DNA from: an uncultured Paracoccaceae bacterium
GTDB taxonomy: Bacteria > Pseudomonadota > Alphaproteobacteria > Rhodobacterales > Rhodobacteraceae
NCBI GenBank assembly: GCA_947494445.1
Contig: CANLVD010000002.1
Coordinates: forward strand, 62,001-126,000
Length of the DNA: 64,000 nucleotides
Direction: 5' to 3'
Made by a program: the position numbers and the translations under genes. Positions 36,412 through 46,619 of this stretch are shown here, piece by piece; position 1 is the stretch's first letter, and each line of letters starts with the position of its first letter. The notes beneath the pieces are model-generated. The model was not told the origin of the DNA. It searched no databases and saw nothing but the letters and a program-made list of their open reading frames with translations.

Positions 36412-37557
36412 TCAGCCCATGATGCCGGGATTGAGCAACCCTTTCGGGTCGAATTTCGCGCGCAGCCCGCTTGAGATCCGCGCCAGTGGTGCCGGTTCGG
36501 GATGGAAGGTGCCAAAACGCGCCTTGGTCTGATCTTCCGCCCGGATCAAGGTGGCATGCCCACCCAGCCCATCGAGGGCTGCGCGGCCATCGCTGCCTTC
36601 AGGCAGCAGGGCCCAAACCAACCCGCCGCCCCAGTCATAGGCGTGACGCTGGGCTCCCTTGCGCGCAAGCGCCCTCCCCAGTTCCGGCCCGTCATCGGGT
36701 TTCACCGAATAGCGCCAGACATCGCCGCCCGTGCCACCAAAGCCTTCCACATCGCGCACACCGGCCCAGATCGCCTTGCAGGCATCTGCACCGGTTTCCA
36801 CCCGCGCCTGCCCGAAGCGCGCCAGTTGTTCTGTCAGGCTCATCGCCCGATAGGCCACTGATTGCGTCAGCCCTTCCAGCCGGATCATGGTCACCGGAGT
36901 ACCATCCGGCCCCGCAGGCAGATGAGCCGCACCCGACACATCATAAGGAGAGGTCAGCCCATGGCTCATCACCTCGACCGCCTGCACATCCGTCAGGCCA
37001 TCAAACATCACCGTGGCCGTAGCCTCGGCCGCAGGCAGCACCTTGAAGGCCACTTCGGTCAGGACGCCCAGCGTCCCGTAGGCCCCGCACATCAGCTTGA
37101 CCAGATCATAGCCGGTGACGTTCTTCATCACCCGGCCACCGTTCTTCAACTGAGCGCCCTTCCCGTCCACGAATTTCACACCGATCAGACTGTCACGACA
37201 GGCTCCTGCCTGAATGCGCCGCGGCCCCGAGACCGCACAGGCAACCACGCCGCCTATGGTCGGCACGCCCTTGGTGCCAAACAGACCGCGATGATCCATC
37301 GGCTCAAACGGCAGGCGCTGACCTTCGGAGGACAGCGCATCCTCGATCACCTGCACAGGCGTTCCGGCACCGGCCACGATGGTCAGCGCCCCCGGCTCGT
37401 AAAGGCTGATCCCCGACAGACCCGAGACCGAAAGCACCTCACCTTCAACCCGATTGCCCAGACCGCTGCGCGTACCACCGCCCTCGACCCGCAAGGGCCC
37501 ATCGGCCGTGGCTATGATCTCGGCCAGTTCAGCCGAGGAGTTGGGCATATGTGTCAT
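36412..37557 (-). CDS. glcE: Glycolate oxidase FAD-binding subunit
   Basis: 381 aa. PCMH-type FAD-binding domain: LRVEGGGTRSGLG, FGTKGVPTIGGVVACAVSGP and RVMKNVTGYDLVKLMCGAYG, typical of GlcE. ATG at 37,557 with GAGGA upstream; glcD ends 13 bases before. Partner of GlcD in the glycolate dehydrogenase complex that makes glyoxylate. Confidence 0.96.
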   Translation of the reverse strand: MTHMPNSSAELAEIIATADGPLRVEGGGTRSGLGNRVEGEVLSVSGLSGISLYEPGALTIVAGAGTPVQVIEDALSSEGQRLPFEPMDHRGLFGTKGVPTIGGVVACAVSGPRRIQAGACRDSLIGVKFVDGKGAQLKNGGRVMKNVTGYDLVKLMCGAYGTLGVLTEVAFKVLPAAEATATVMFDGLTDVQAVEVMSHGLTSPYDVSGAAHLPAGPDGTPVTMIRLEGLTQSVAYRAMSLTEQLARFGQARVETGADACKAIWAGVRDVEGFGGTGGDVWRYSVKPDDGPELGRALARKGAQRHAYDWGGGLVWALLPEGSDGRAALDGLGGHATLIRAEDQTKARFGTFHPEPAPLARISSGLRAKFDPKGLLNPGIMG

Positions 37558-37569
37558 CGGAAAATGTCC

Positions 37570-39006
37570 TCAGGCCGCCGCGCGGCGCGTCTCGGTGGTG
37601 GCCAGCGGAAAGACCTTGGCCGGATTCAAAAGCCACTGGGGATCGAACACGTCCTTCACGGCCATCTGGGCCGCAATGTCGCCCTCGGTGTATTGCGTCA
37701 GCATCAGATCGCGTTTCTCGATGCCCACACCGTGTTCGCCCGTCAGACAACCGCCCACCTCGACACAGAGCTTGAGGATCTCTGCCCCCAACGCCTCGCA
37801 GATCTCCAGATCACCGGGCTTGTTCGCATCAAACAGAATGAGCGGATGCATGTTGCCGTCGCCTGCATGAAAGACATTGGCGACATCCAGGCCGAATTCC
37901 TTCGACAACTCCTCGATCCGGCGCAGAACGAACGGCAACTGGCTTACCGGGATCGTGCCATCAAGACACATGTAATCATTGATCTGCCCCATCGCGCCAA
38001 AGGCAGCCTTGCGACCTTTCCAGATCAGCGCGCTTTCGTCTGAGCTTGCACTTTCACGCAGCTCCACCGGATTGTGCGTGCGCGCAATGGCGGTGATCTT
38101 GTCAAGTTGCTCCTTGATCTCGGCCTCGGACCCTTCGACTTCCACGATCAGCAGCGCCTCAACATCGGGATAGCCCGCATGTACAAATGCCTCGCAAGCC
38201 CGGATGCAAGGACGGTCCATGAATTCGATCGCGACCGGCAGAACGCCCGCCTTAATGATGTCGGACACACAAGCCCCTGCCACCTCGTTGCTGTCAAATC
38301 CCATCAGAACGGGCCGCGCACCTTCAGGCTTGCGCAGGATCCGCAAGCTTGCTTCCGTGACAATGCCAAGCTGCCCCTCCGAGCCGCAGAGAACCCCCAG
38401 AAGATCATAGCCCGGCGCGTCCAGATGCGCGCCACCAAGCTCGACCACCTCGCCATCCATTGTCACCAGTGTGACGCCCAGAAGGTTGTTCGTGGTCACT
38501 CCATACTTCAGGCAGTGCGCCCCGCCTGAATTCATCGCAATGTTGCCTGCAATGGCACAGGCCAGTTGGCTGGACGGATCAGGTGCGTAGAAGAAGTCGT
38601 GATCCTCAACCGCTCCGGTGACCGACAGGTTGGTCCGCCCTGTCTGAACCCGGATCACCCGGTTTGCGTAGTCCGTCTCAAGCACGTCATTCAATCGTGC
38701 GACGCCCACAATGATGCTGTCAGCCGTTGGCAGTGCGCCACCGGCCAGCGATGTGCCGGACCCGCGCGGCACCACCGGCAGCCCTTGCGCCTTGCAGAAT
38801 TTCAGCACGTCCACGACTTCCTGCGTGGTCGACGGCAGAACAGCAGCCAGCGGCGGGCAGCGATAGGCGGCAAGCCCGTCACACTCATAGGCGCGCGTCT
38901 CATTAGGGTCTGAGATCACGGCGTCATCGGGCAGGATCTGACGCAAACCGGCAACGATCTGATCCTTGCGCGCAAGAATGCTTGCATCGGGCACTGGCAT
39001 TTCCAT
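37570..39006 (-). CDS. glcD: Glycolate oxidase catalytic subunit (FAD-linked)
   Basis: 478 aa from the ATG at 39,006, preceded by GGAGAC. An FAD-binding PCMH domain (VVPRGSGTSLAGGALP, NIAMNSGGAHCLKYG) and the C-terminal oxidase domain (NVFHAGDGNMHPLILFD, GGCLTGEHGVGIEK) match GlcD of the GlcD/D-LDH family. First gene of the operon; oxidises glycolate to glyoxylate. The Rieske-free GlcDEF set is complete here, with no glcC regulator nearby. Confidence 0.96.
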   Translation of the reverse strand: MEMPVPDASILARKDQIVAGLRQILPDDAVISDPNETRAYECDGLAAYRCPPLAAVLPSTTQEVVDVLKFCKAQGLPVVPRGSGTSLAGGALPTADSIIVGVARLNDVLETDYANRVIRVQTGRTNLSVTGAVEDHDFFYAPDPSSQLACAIAGNIAMNSGGAHCLKYGVTTNNLLGVTLVTMDGEVVELGGAHLDAPGYDLLGVLCGSEGQLGIVTEASLRILRKPEGARPVLMGFDSNEVAGACVSDIIKAGVLPVAIEFMDRPCIRACEAFVHAGYPDVEALLIVEVEGSEAEIKEQLDKITAIARTHNPVELRESASSDESALIWKGRKAAFGAMGQINDYMCLDGTIPVSQLPFVLRRIEELSKEFGLDVANVFHAGDGNMHPLILFDANKPGDLEICEALGAEILKLCVEVGGCLTGEHGVGIEKRDLMLTQYTEGDIAAQMAVKDVFDPQWLLNPAKVFPLATTETRRAAA

Positions 39007-39127
39007 CGGCGGTGTCTCCCTTGATTTCCGGCATCCCGGGCATTTCCCACCCAAAACCCGTAATTGGTAACTTCATATTACCAATTTTGGCGTTTGAAAA
39101 CCCTTTCCGACAGGATAGAGCAGAAAA

Positions 39128-39853
39128 ATGGATATGTTGCTGACCGATCTTCCGAAACTGTTCTCACTCTTTGATGGTGCCGTGCTGGTGCTGTTTTGTA
39201 CAGGTGCAGTGATCCTCGGCTGGGTGACCGAACATCCACCCGAGCGCCATCCCTCGACCCACAAACTGATGAAATCCTACCGGCGCGACTGGATGCTGGA
39301 GATGGCCGCGCGCGATGTGCGAATTTTCGATGCCCAGCTTCTGGCCACCCTGCGGCAGGGCGCCAGCTTCTTTGCATCAACCACACTGATCGCACTTGGT
39401 GGCGGTGCAGCCCTTCTGGGGCAGGTCGACCGGGTTCAGGATGTTGCCAGCGAACTTAGTCAGGATCTGGCCTCCCCGGTCGTGGTCTGGGAAATCAAGA
39501 TCCTCTTCGTTCTGCTGCTGCTGGCAGCGGCATTTCTGAAATTCGTCTGGGCGATCCGGGTCTTCGGCTATTGCGCGGTCGTCATGGCGGCAACCCCGAA
39601 CGATCCGACCTCCCCACAGGCCCGCCACCATGGTGAGCAGGCAGCGGAACTGAACTATCTCGCGGATCGCAGCTTCACCCGCGGCTTGCGCGGCATCTAC
39701 TTCTCGCTTGCAGCAATGGCATGGCTGGTCGGGCCATGGGCATTTCTGGCGGCAACCCTTGCAACCATTGGCATGATTTTCCGCCGCGAGTTTGCCTCAC
39801 GCACGCGTGCGCTTCTGCTGGAACAGCCGGGTGAGACGATGCCTGCGCCCTAA
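39128..39853 (+). CDS. DUF599 family membrane protein
   Basis: 241 aa, four or five membrane segments. The family stretch YRRDWMLEMAARDVRIFDAQ followed by LRQGASFFASTTLIALGG is characteristic of DUF599. Function unknown. The stop overlaps the stop of the convergent YqgE gene by four bases. Confidence 0.85.
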   Translation: MDMLLTDLPKLFSLFDGAVLVLFCTGAVILGWVTEHPPERHPSTHKLMKSYRRDWMLEMAARDVRIFDAQLLATLRQGASFFASTTLIALGGGAALLGQVDRVQDVASELSQDLASPVVVWEIKILFVLLLLAAAFLKFVWAIRVFGYCAVVMAATPNDPTSPQARHHGEQAAELNYLADRSFTRGLRGIYFSLAAMAWLVGPWAFLAATLATIGMIFRREFASRTRALLLEQPGETMPAP

Positions 39854-40419
39854 GCCCTGCCCCCTTCGGCGGACAGAAGGCGCGGGTCGATGCCAATGCG
39901 CCCAAGGGCCACATCCCATTTCAGGCCCGGACGGGTGCGGTAGACCAGCTTGACGTCTGCCGGGCAGATCAGCCAGCCATTGCTCTGAATCTCTTCCTCC
40001 AGCTGCCCCGGTCCCCAACCGGCATAGCCCAGCGTCATGATCGCCCGCTCCGGTCCTTTGCCACGCGCCATGTCGCGCAGGATCTCGACCGTTGCGGTCA
40101 TGCCGTAGCCATCTTTCAGCACCATGGTCGACCCCTTGACGCTGTACTCATCCGAATGCAGCACAAAGCCCCGGCCATGCTCGACCGGCCCCCCAAAATA
40201 GACCTCGTAGTCGGTGTCGGGCGTATCGGTCTGGATATCGAGTTGATCCAGCAGGTCACTGAACCGCAGATCGGGCGCGGGCTTGTTGATGATCAGCCCC
40301 ATCGCTCCATCTTCGGAATGCGCACACAGAAAGATGACGGAACGCTCGAAACGGGGATCTCCCATCCCGGGCATGGCAACAAGCAACTGCCCTGCCAGTT
40401 CCATCTCGTCCGCATTCAT
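39850..40419 (-). CDS. YqgE/AlgH family protein (UPF0301)
   Basis: 189 aa from the ATG at 40,419; a longer frame upstream lacks family similarity. GQLLVAMPGMGDPRFERSVI, GAMGLIINKP and FGGPVEHGRGFVLHS are the family hallmarks. The fold is known in the family but no biochemical role is firmly assigned. Confidence 0.93.
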   Translation of the reverse strand: MNADEMELAGQLLVAMPGMGDPRFERSVIFLCAHSEDGAMGLIINKPAPDLRFSDLLDQLDIQTDTPDTDYEVYFGGPVEHGRGFVLHSDEYSVKGSTMVLKDGYGMTATVEILRDMARGKGPERAIMTLGYAGWGPGQLEEEIQSNGWLICPADVKLVYRTRPGLKWDVALGRIGIDPRLLSAEGGRA

Positions 40420-40646
40420 CTTGGCCAATCCTAAGCCCTCGCTGCAAGCTGGGTCGATTGGGTTTCGACCGGGCCATTCAGTGTTGGTTGACAGTGTCCA
40501 ATCCAGCAGTGTCAACTTTGTCTGACAGACCATGCAGAAATTTGGGTGAAAGATCAAGCTACAAAGGCTCTCCGAGATGTGACTTCTGTGTCAGCACAAC
40601 TTCGAATATGGTGTCCGAACGTCGTGTCAAGCTGGGCTCTCCCTCA

Positions 40647-41468
40647 ATGTGTAAACTTTTACAATACTCCGGATTTGCGTGCTGTCTGGCGGCCTCAAGT
40701 GCTGCTCAGGACGTCACGGATCATGCCACACAAGTGCAGGCAGTCGCAGGTTGGCAGCAGGAGGACGGCTCGCATATGGCCGGTCTGCACATGGCCCTGT
40801 CACCGGGATGGAAGACCTATTGGCGCGCACCGGGCGACGGGGGCATTCCGCCTCGGTTCACTTTCGATGGCTCACACAACCTGTCCAGCGTGTCTGTGGC
40901 CTTTCCCCGGCCGGACGTGTTTTACCAGTATGGCATGCGCTCCATCGGGTATGAAAACCAGGTCACCTTTCCGATGCATGTGACGGCAACCGATCCCGGT
41001 CTGCCGGTCATGCTGAATTTCCAGATCGATTATGGCATCTGTGCCGAGGTCTGCATTCCGGCCAGTGCCGAAGGCTCGCTTCTGATCGGACCCGATCAAC
41101 CCGGTGAGATCGCCCTGATCAACTCCGCCCTCGCAACCGTGCCCGTGCGGGCCTCAGGTGAGGAAGTCATTGCATCGACCTGCGAGCTGTCCGGCACCGA
41201 CGATGGTCGCAGCTGGCTGGTCGCCTCGATCACACTGGCTGACGGTCAAGGCGCCCTGTCGGAGGCCGTGATGGAAACCAACAATGATGATCACTGGATC
41301 GGCCCGCCCGCGCTTGAGCGGACCGGCGATCAACTGAGCCTGGTCTCGGAATTCGAATCCTTCACTGACACACCGCTCAGTCTGGAAGACACCCCGGTCC
41401 GCGTCACGTTGATCGGCACCGACATGGCGCTCGACATCGCCGATTGCACACCGCCCGACGGCAACTGA
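40647..41468 (+). CDS. Exported protein with DsbD-type N-terminal domain
   Basis: 273 aa from the ATG at 40,647 (an in-frame ATG at 40,608 is possible). A short signal peptide ends near ASSAAQDV. The domain shows LSPGWKTYWRAPGDGGIPP and IDYGICAEVCIPA, with the CxxxC pair found in the DsbD alpha-like or copper-sensitivity ScsB-like domain. There is no membrane DsbD beta or thioredoxin domain, so this is a stand-alone periplasmic domain protein. Possibly a redox partner for an extracytoplasmic thiol or metal pathway (inference). Confidence 0.82.
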   Translation: MCKLLQYSGFACCLAASSAAQDVTDHATQVQAVAGWQQEDGSHMAGLHMALSPGWKTYWRAPGDGGIPPRFTFDGSHNLSSVSVAFPRPDVFYQYGMRSIGYENQVTFPMHVTATDPGLPVMLNFQIDYGICAEVCIPASAEGSLLIGPDQPGEIALINSALATVPVRASGEEVIASTCELSGTDDGRSWLVASITLADGQGALSEAVMETNNDDHWIGPPALERTGDQLSLVSEFESFTDTPLSLEDTPVRVTLIGTDMALDIADCTPPDGN

Positions 41469-41473
41469 TCCAC

Positions 41474-44400
41474 CTACGAAGCAGCGCGTTTGCGGCTCGG
41501 CCTGAGGATCAGAACGCTGACCAGCCAGAACGCAAACGCAACACCCGCCAGACCCGCGATCATCGTCAGAAGAACGGGCATCCCTCCTTCGCCCGGAACC
41601 AGTCCAGCCAAAGGCGGCCAGATCGCCCCCGTGACCGCCAGATGCCCGGTTGTTGCCGCGATCACACCGACTGCTGCAACCACTGCCAGCCCAACACCCA
41701 GCCGCAGCCCAAGCGGCACATGACGGCCAGTCAGGGACCGCTTCATGCCCCGCATCAAGCGCCGGATATCGGCCTGACTTGCAACAAGCGCCGGCACCAG
41801 CAGCAGCACCAGCACCATGCCAAAGCCCAGCCCATAGGCCAGCGTAATCACCGTGGGTTTCAGGAATTGAGCCTGATTGGAACTTTCGTAAAGCAACGGC
41901 GTCAGCCCCAGCACGGTCGTCAGTGTTGTCAGCATCACCGGGCGCAGACGGTCGCATGCCGCGTCAATGATCGCATCACGCGTGTTGCGGGTCTCGGAAT
42001 ATTCATCAATCGTGGTGATCAGCACGATGCTGTCATTGATGATGATGCCCGACATCCCGATCAGTCCGACCACGGTGAAGATCGACAGCGGCACATCCCA
42101 GACCGAATGGCCATAGATCGTACCAACCAGCCCAAAGGGGATCACCAGCATCACCACAATGGGCCGCGTCCAGCTAGAGAATATCCAGGCGAGCGTCAGG
42201 AATATCCCCAGCAAGCACAACGCAAAGCCAACGGTCGCGTCGGTCAGGAACGCGCGCTCCTGCTCCGCCAGCCCACCCTGCACGAATTGCACGCCGAAAT
42301 CCCCCGCAATTCGTGGCAGGATCTCATCGGCCAGCCGGGTCGTGATCTCGCTCGCGCGCACCGGATCATCTTCCGAGATGTCCCCCGTGACCGTGACCAC
42401 CCGCAGCCCGTTCTCCCGCAACACCGACGAGAACCCAAGCGCACTGTCGATGGTCACGATCTCGGACAGCGGCACATAGGCACCCGTTGGTGCCCGCAGC
42501 ATCGTCCGGTTCAGGAAATCCGCCGTCAGTTCGGCCTCAGGCAGGCCCACCTTGACCGTGCCAGAGCGCACGCCCACAGGAAATTCCGCTGCATCAATGC
42601 CACTCAAACGCTGACGCAGATCGCCGCCGATGCCGTCGATGGTAAAGCCAAGGGATTGGCCCAGTGGCGTCAGCTGCAACACCAGTTCGGTCTTGTCATA
42701 GGCCAGATTGTCCTCAACGGCCGAGACCTCGGGGAACGCCGCGACAGCCTCCTTTAGAGCCTCGGATGCCGCTTTCAGGTCACGCGCCTCAGCCCCGTAG
42801 AACTTCACGTTCAGACTGTCGCCCCCGGGGCCGGAGCGCCAGCCGCGAAAGCTCAGCGTCTCCAGAAGCGGATGCCGGCGCACCTCGTCCTGCAGATCGC
42901 CCAGAAAGGCAAATGACGAATAGGGCCGGAAATCCGCGTCGATCAGCTCGATCGCGATGGAACCCAACTGATCGGGCTCCTTGGTGTCCGCCCCTGCCAG
43001 ACCGCGCCCCGTTGTGCCGCCAACCTCGGCCAGCGCAAAGACCACCGGATTGACTCCGTGCTCGGCCTCGTATTTCGCGGCCACTGTCTCGGTTGCACGC
43101 TGCATCTCGCGCATCATCTCGACCGTGTCCGAGCGCACCGCACCGGGAAGCATCGCAAAATTGCCCGAGATCGAGCCGCGCTCGGGCGCATTGAAGAACC
43201 GCCACTGAACATCGCCACGCATCACCATGGACACCGTGATCGACAGAACCAGCACCAGACAGGCCATCACTGGATACCGCGCGGTGATCACAAGCTGCAT
43301 CAGGGGCCGGAAAGCGTGATCGCGCATCCAGCGAAAGCCCCGGTTGAACACGCGAGACGGCATGTCATACCAGCGTTCCTTGGCTTGCGCTGCCAGCGCA
43401 TGGGACATGTGGTTCGGCAGGATCAGGAAGCATTCGATCAGACTGGCCAGCAGCACCACGATGACAGTCAGCGGAATATCCGCAATCAGCGTGCCAAACC
43501 GCCCCCCGATGAAGGTCAGGCCGAAAAACGCGATGATCGTCGTGATTGTGGCGGAAAACACCGGCAACAGCATCCGCTTGGCCGCCCGTTCCGAGGCCGT
43601 GACCGGGTCCTCACCCAACCGCCTCGCACGGAAATCGGCGTGTTCTCCCACCACAATGGCATCATCGACCACAATCCCCAGACAGATGATTAGCGCAAAA
43701 AGCGAGATCATGTTGATCGTCAGCCCGATGGCATACATCAGCGCAACAGCGGCAAACATCGCAGCCGGAATGCCCGCCGCCACCCAGAATGCCGTGCGTG
43801 CCGACAGGAACAGGAACAGCAAGGCCACGACCAGCGCCAGCCCGACCAAACCGTTGTCCAAAAGGATGTTCAGACGCCCGGTGATCAGTTCCGCGCGCGT
43901 GCGGATCAATTCGACCCGGACACCTTCGGGCAGTACCGCCTCAAACTCTGCCGCCACCCGCTCGACCGAGGCCTGCATGGAAATCGCGTCACCCTGATCC
44001 GAACGGTCCACCCGGATCGACACTGCCGGGTTGTTGTCCTTGAAATAGGTCCGCCCCGAGGCCGCACGCTCAACCGCGACCACCCCCAGATCACCGATCC
44101 TGAGCTTTGATCCATCGGTCTCGGAGCGGACGACGATCTGCTGGATTTCCTCAGCCGTGCGCCGCTCAACGCCGGTGCGCACCCGTGTGCCCGTGCCCGC
44201 CACATCGCCTGCGGGCCGTGCTTCGGCCTCGGCTGCAATCGCGTTCGAGATATCGCGCAGGCTTATGTCATGACGGATCAGGCTCGCTTCAGGCACATCG
44301 ACCCGAATGTCGGGCGAGGCAACCCCGCGAATGCTGGTCCGCGTGATGCCTTCACGAAACAGACGCGCGGTGAATTCATCGGCAAACTGCCCCAGTTGCT

Positions 44401-44866
44401 CCACCGTGACCGGCCCGTGGATCACAACATCCGTGACCCGGTCGCGCCATGCCCCGCGCCGGATCACCGGCTCATCCGCTGTCTCCGGCAGGTTGCGAAC
44501 GCCGTCTACGGCCGCGCGCACATCCTCGGACGCACGCCCCATGTCCCAACCGGGCTCAAAATCCATCGTAATCCGCGCCGAGCCCTCGCGCGCCGTCGAC
44601 GAGGTGCTTTCAACACCCTCCACGGCAATCAACGCAGGTTCCAGCAGGGCCACGATGGCCCCATCAACATCTTCTGGGCCGGCCCCGTCCCAACTGACAT
44701 TGACCCGGACATTCTCAATCACAACGTCAGGGAAGAATTGCGAGCGGATCTGGCTGGCCGCGACCACGCCCAGCGCAATCATGATCACCAGAAGCAGATT
44801 TGCCGCCGTTCTGTGACGCGTGAAATACGACAGCGGCCCGGTCACGCCCTTGGGGATCATCGCCAT
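41474..44866 (-). CDS. RND efflux pump inner-membrane transporter (AcrB/HAE-1 type)
   Basis: 1130 aa, about 12 membrane segments in two halves. GLTINMISLFALIICLGIVV then DDAIVVGE contains the proton-relay Asp pair of RND pumps; the second half has GLIGMSGIIINDSIVLITTI. It starts 4 bases after the adaptor gene stop, so the two form an operon. It is somewhat longer than AcrB (about 1050) because of a C-terminal extension. No outer-membrane channel gene is adjacent. Substrate unknown. Confidence 0.93.
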   Translation of the reverse strand: MAMIPKGVTGPLSYFTRHRTAANLLLVIMIALGVVAASQIRSQFFPDVVIENVRVNVSWDGAGPEDVDGAIVALLEPALIAVEGVESTSSTAREGSARITMDFEPGWDMGRASEDVRAAVDGVRNLPETADEPVIRRGAWRDRVTDVVIHGPVTVEQLGQFADEFTARLFREGITRTSIRGVASPDIRVDVPEASLIRHDISLRDISNAIAAEAEARPAGDVAGTGTRVRTGVERRTAEEIQQIVVRSETDGSKLRIGDLGVVAVERAASGRTYFKDNNPAVSIRVDRSDQGDAISMQASVERVAAEFEAVLPEGVRVELIRTRAELITGRLNILLDNGLVGLALVVALLFLFLSARTAFWVAAGIPAAMFAAVALMYAIGLTINMISLFALIICLGIVVDDAIVVGEHADFRARRLGEDPVTASERAAKRMLLPVFSATITTIIAFFGLTFIGGRFGTLIADIPLTVIVVLLASLIECFLILPNHMSHALAAQAKERWYDMPSRVFNRGFRWMRDHAFRPLMQLVITARYPVMACLVLVLSITVSMVMRGDVQWRFFNAPERGSISGNFAMLPGAVRSDTVEMMREMQRATETVAAKYEAEHGVNPVVFALAEVGGTTGRGLAGADTKEPDQLGSIAIELIDADFRPYSSFAFLGDLQDEVRRHPLLETLSFRGWRSGPGGDSLNVKFYGAEARDLKAASEALKEAVAAFPEVSAVEDNLAYDKTELVLQLTPLGQSLGFTIDGIGGDLRQRLSGIDAAEFPVGVRSGTVKVGLPEAELTADFLNRTMLRAPTGAYVPLSEIVTIDSALGFSSVLRENGLRVVTVTGDISEDDPVRASEITTRLADEILPRIAGDFGVQFVQGGLAEQERAFLTDATVGFALCLLGIFLTLAWIFSSWTRPIVVMLVIPFGLVGTIYGHSVWDVPLSIFTVVGLIGMSGIIINDSIVLITTIDEYSETRNTRDAIIDAACDRLRPVMLTTLTTVLGLTPLLYESSNQAQFLKPTVITLAYGLGFGMVLVLLLVPALVASQADIRRLMRGMKRSLTGRHVPLGLRLGVGLAVVAAVGVIAATTGHLAVTGAIWPPLAGLVPGEGGMPVLLTMIAGLAGVAFAFWLVSVLILRPSRKRAAS

Positions 44867-44870
44867 GACG

Positions 44871-46523
44871 TCAGCCCCCCATCCGGCTTTCCAGCCGCTC
44901 GATCACGGTGACCGGCACAGCATCCTCGTTCAACTGCGCAAGGATCCGGGTCTTCACATCGCCCGGCATTCCCGAATTGCCCTCCACAAACGCGATCAGC
45001 CGCGCGCGCCGGTCAGGATCAGGCACAATCGTGTCGGATGTCTCGGCTGTTTGCGCAGCAGGCGCTGGCGCGCCACCCATACGCGCCTCGATCCGCTCTA
45101 CAGTTGCCAGCGGCACCTCGTCCTGGGCCAGACGCTCCAGCACACGAGTCCGCGCATCCGCAGGCATCCGTGTGTTACCCTCAACGGCCGCGATCAACCG
45201 CGCGCGCCGCTCATCATCCAGCTTGATCATCGCAGGCGCTTCGGCCACGGCTCCGGGGCGCACAGGGCGCACTTTCACACCCGGCCCAAGCTGCGGAATG
45301 CGCTGGGTGACATATTCCCGGCCCATCGGCACGTCCGAGACGATCAGCGCATCCCCCTGACGCCGCTCGATGGAGGCCAGAACCTCCTCCAGCCGACCAT
45401 CATCGGCCAGAAGCAGTATGCGCCCGTCATTGGTCGAGGCACTCGCCTCGATCACGGCGACATTCGACAATTCAGGCTCCATGATCGTGACTGTCAGAAA
45501 ATCCCCGGGCCTCAGCGCCGCGAGCCCCCCATCTGTCAGCTTTGCAAACACTTCCCGCCCGGTCTGGCCCTGCCCGACTTCAGCGCCGACGCGGTCGATC
45601 ACACCCGAGACGGAAACTTCCAGATCCTCAAGTGACAGGACCGCTTCAACCGGCACAGGGCGCAAACGCCCGGCGTCGTCAATCAGCCGGGAGAACTGGG
45701 CGTTAGAGACGCGAAACGCCAGTTCCAGCGCTGTGGCATCAATCAAAGTGCCCAGCTTCTCATTGGCGTTCACCAACCGCCCGGGAACGGCTGACACTTC
45801 TGAGAGCAACCCATCAAACTCGGCAATCGCACGGGTCTCCGCCAGCGCACGTTCCGCTTCCTTGACCGAGATTTCACGACGCGAGACCGCAATCTCCGTC
45901 CGGTCAATTCGCGCCTCTGCCGCCGCCAGTGCCTGCTCGCGGCCCACAAGCGTCTGATCAATGCCCGCCAGCGCGATTTCGGCTGTTTCCACCGCGGCCT
46001 CTGTCCCCACACGCCGGTTCAAAAGATCCTGCTGCCGCTCCAATGCACGTGCCCTGAGGCTGCGCTGCACCTGCGCTGCATCCCGGTCAGCGATTGCAAG
46101 TTCCAGATTGCGCGCGGCCTCCGTCGCATCGGCCTGCGCATCGGCCAGTTCCGTGCGCGCCAGATCAAGCGCTGCCTGCGCATCGGCGGGATCAATCTCG
46201 AACAGCAACTCGCCAGCGTCCACGGCACCGCCATCGCGAAACCCGTCCGCCATGCGCACCAGACGCCCGCCGGTTGCGGCCCGCACTTCCAGGGATCGCG
46301 CACTTTCCACGGTGCCAAAGACAGTCATCACCGGCGCCACGGTTTGCGCGGTCAGCACATCGACATTCACTGCATATTCCCGCTCAGGTGTGGGACGTGC
46401 GCGATTGCCCCGCTCGGCCATCTCCTGACTGGCGCGAAACACATTGCCCGCCGCCATCACCAGCAAGCCAATTGTCAGGCCCAGCAGAAACAGACCGATA
46501 AAGGATCTTGTGATCCAACGCAT
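44871..46523 (-). CDS. RND efflux periplasmic adaptor with duplicated C-terminal module
   Basis: 550 aa, longer than the 350-420 usual for HlyD/AcrA-type adaptors. An N-terminal membrane anchor, a lipoyl/barrel-sandwich region (EVRAATGGRLVRM), a long coiled-coil hairpin (residues about 110-230) and beta-barrel parts make up residues 1-420. Residues about 439-484 and 505-550 are two copies of a 46-residue module starting RRARLIA and ending RMGG, identical at 28 of 46 positions and joined by an Ala/Pro linker. The module is not part of standard adaptors. First gene of the pair with the transporter. Confidence 0.88.
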   Translation of the reverse strand: MRWITRSFIGLFLLGLTIGLLVMAAGNVFRASQEMAERGNRARPTPEREYAVNVDVLTAQTVAPVMTVFGTVESARSLEVRAATGGRLVRMADGFRDGGAVDAGELLFEIDPADAQAALDLARTELADAQADATEAARNLELAIADRDAAQVQRSLRARALERQQDLLNRRVGTEAAVETAEIALAGIDQTLVGREQALAAAEARIDRTEIAVSRREISVKEAERALAETRAIAEFDGLLSEVSAVPGRLVNANEKLGTLIDATALELAFRVSNAQFSRLIDDAGRLRPVPVEAVLSLEDLEVSVSGVIDRVGAEVGQGQTGREVFAKLTDGGLAALRPGDFLTVTIMEPELSNVAVIEASASTNDGRILLLADDGRLEEVLASIERRQGDALIVSDVPMGREYVTQRIPQLGPGVKVRPVRPGAVAEAPAMIKLDDERRARLIAAVEGNTRMPADARTRVLERLAQDEVPLATVERIEARMGGAPAPAAQTAETSDTIVPDPDRRARLIAFVEGNSGMPGDVKTRILAQLNEDAVPVTVIERLESRMGG

Positions 46524-46619
46524 ATCAAAACTCCGAAAAAGGCCCGGCGCAGACTCACACGAGCCCTGTCTGGTTTATACGGTTGAGATTTGGCATTCCG
46601 TCGCAAAAAGTAAAATGAA

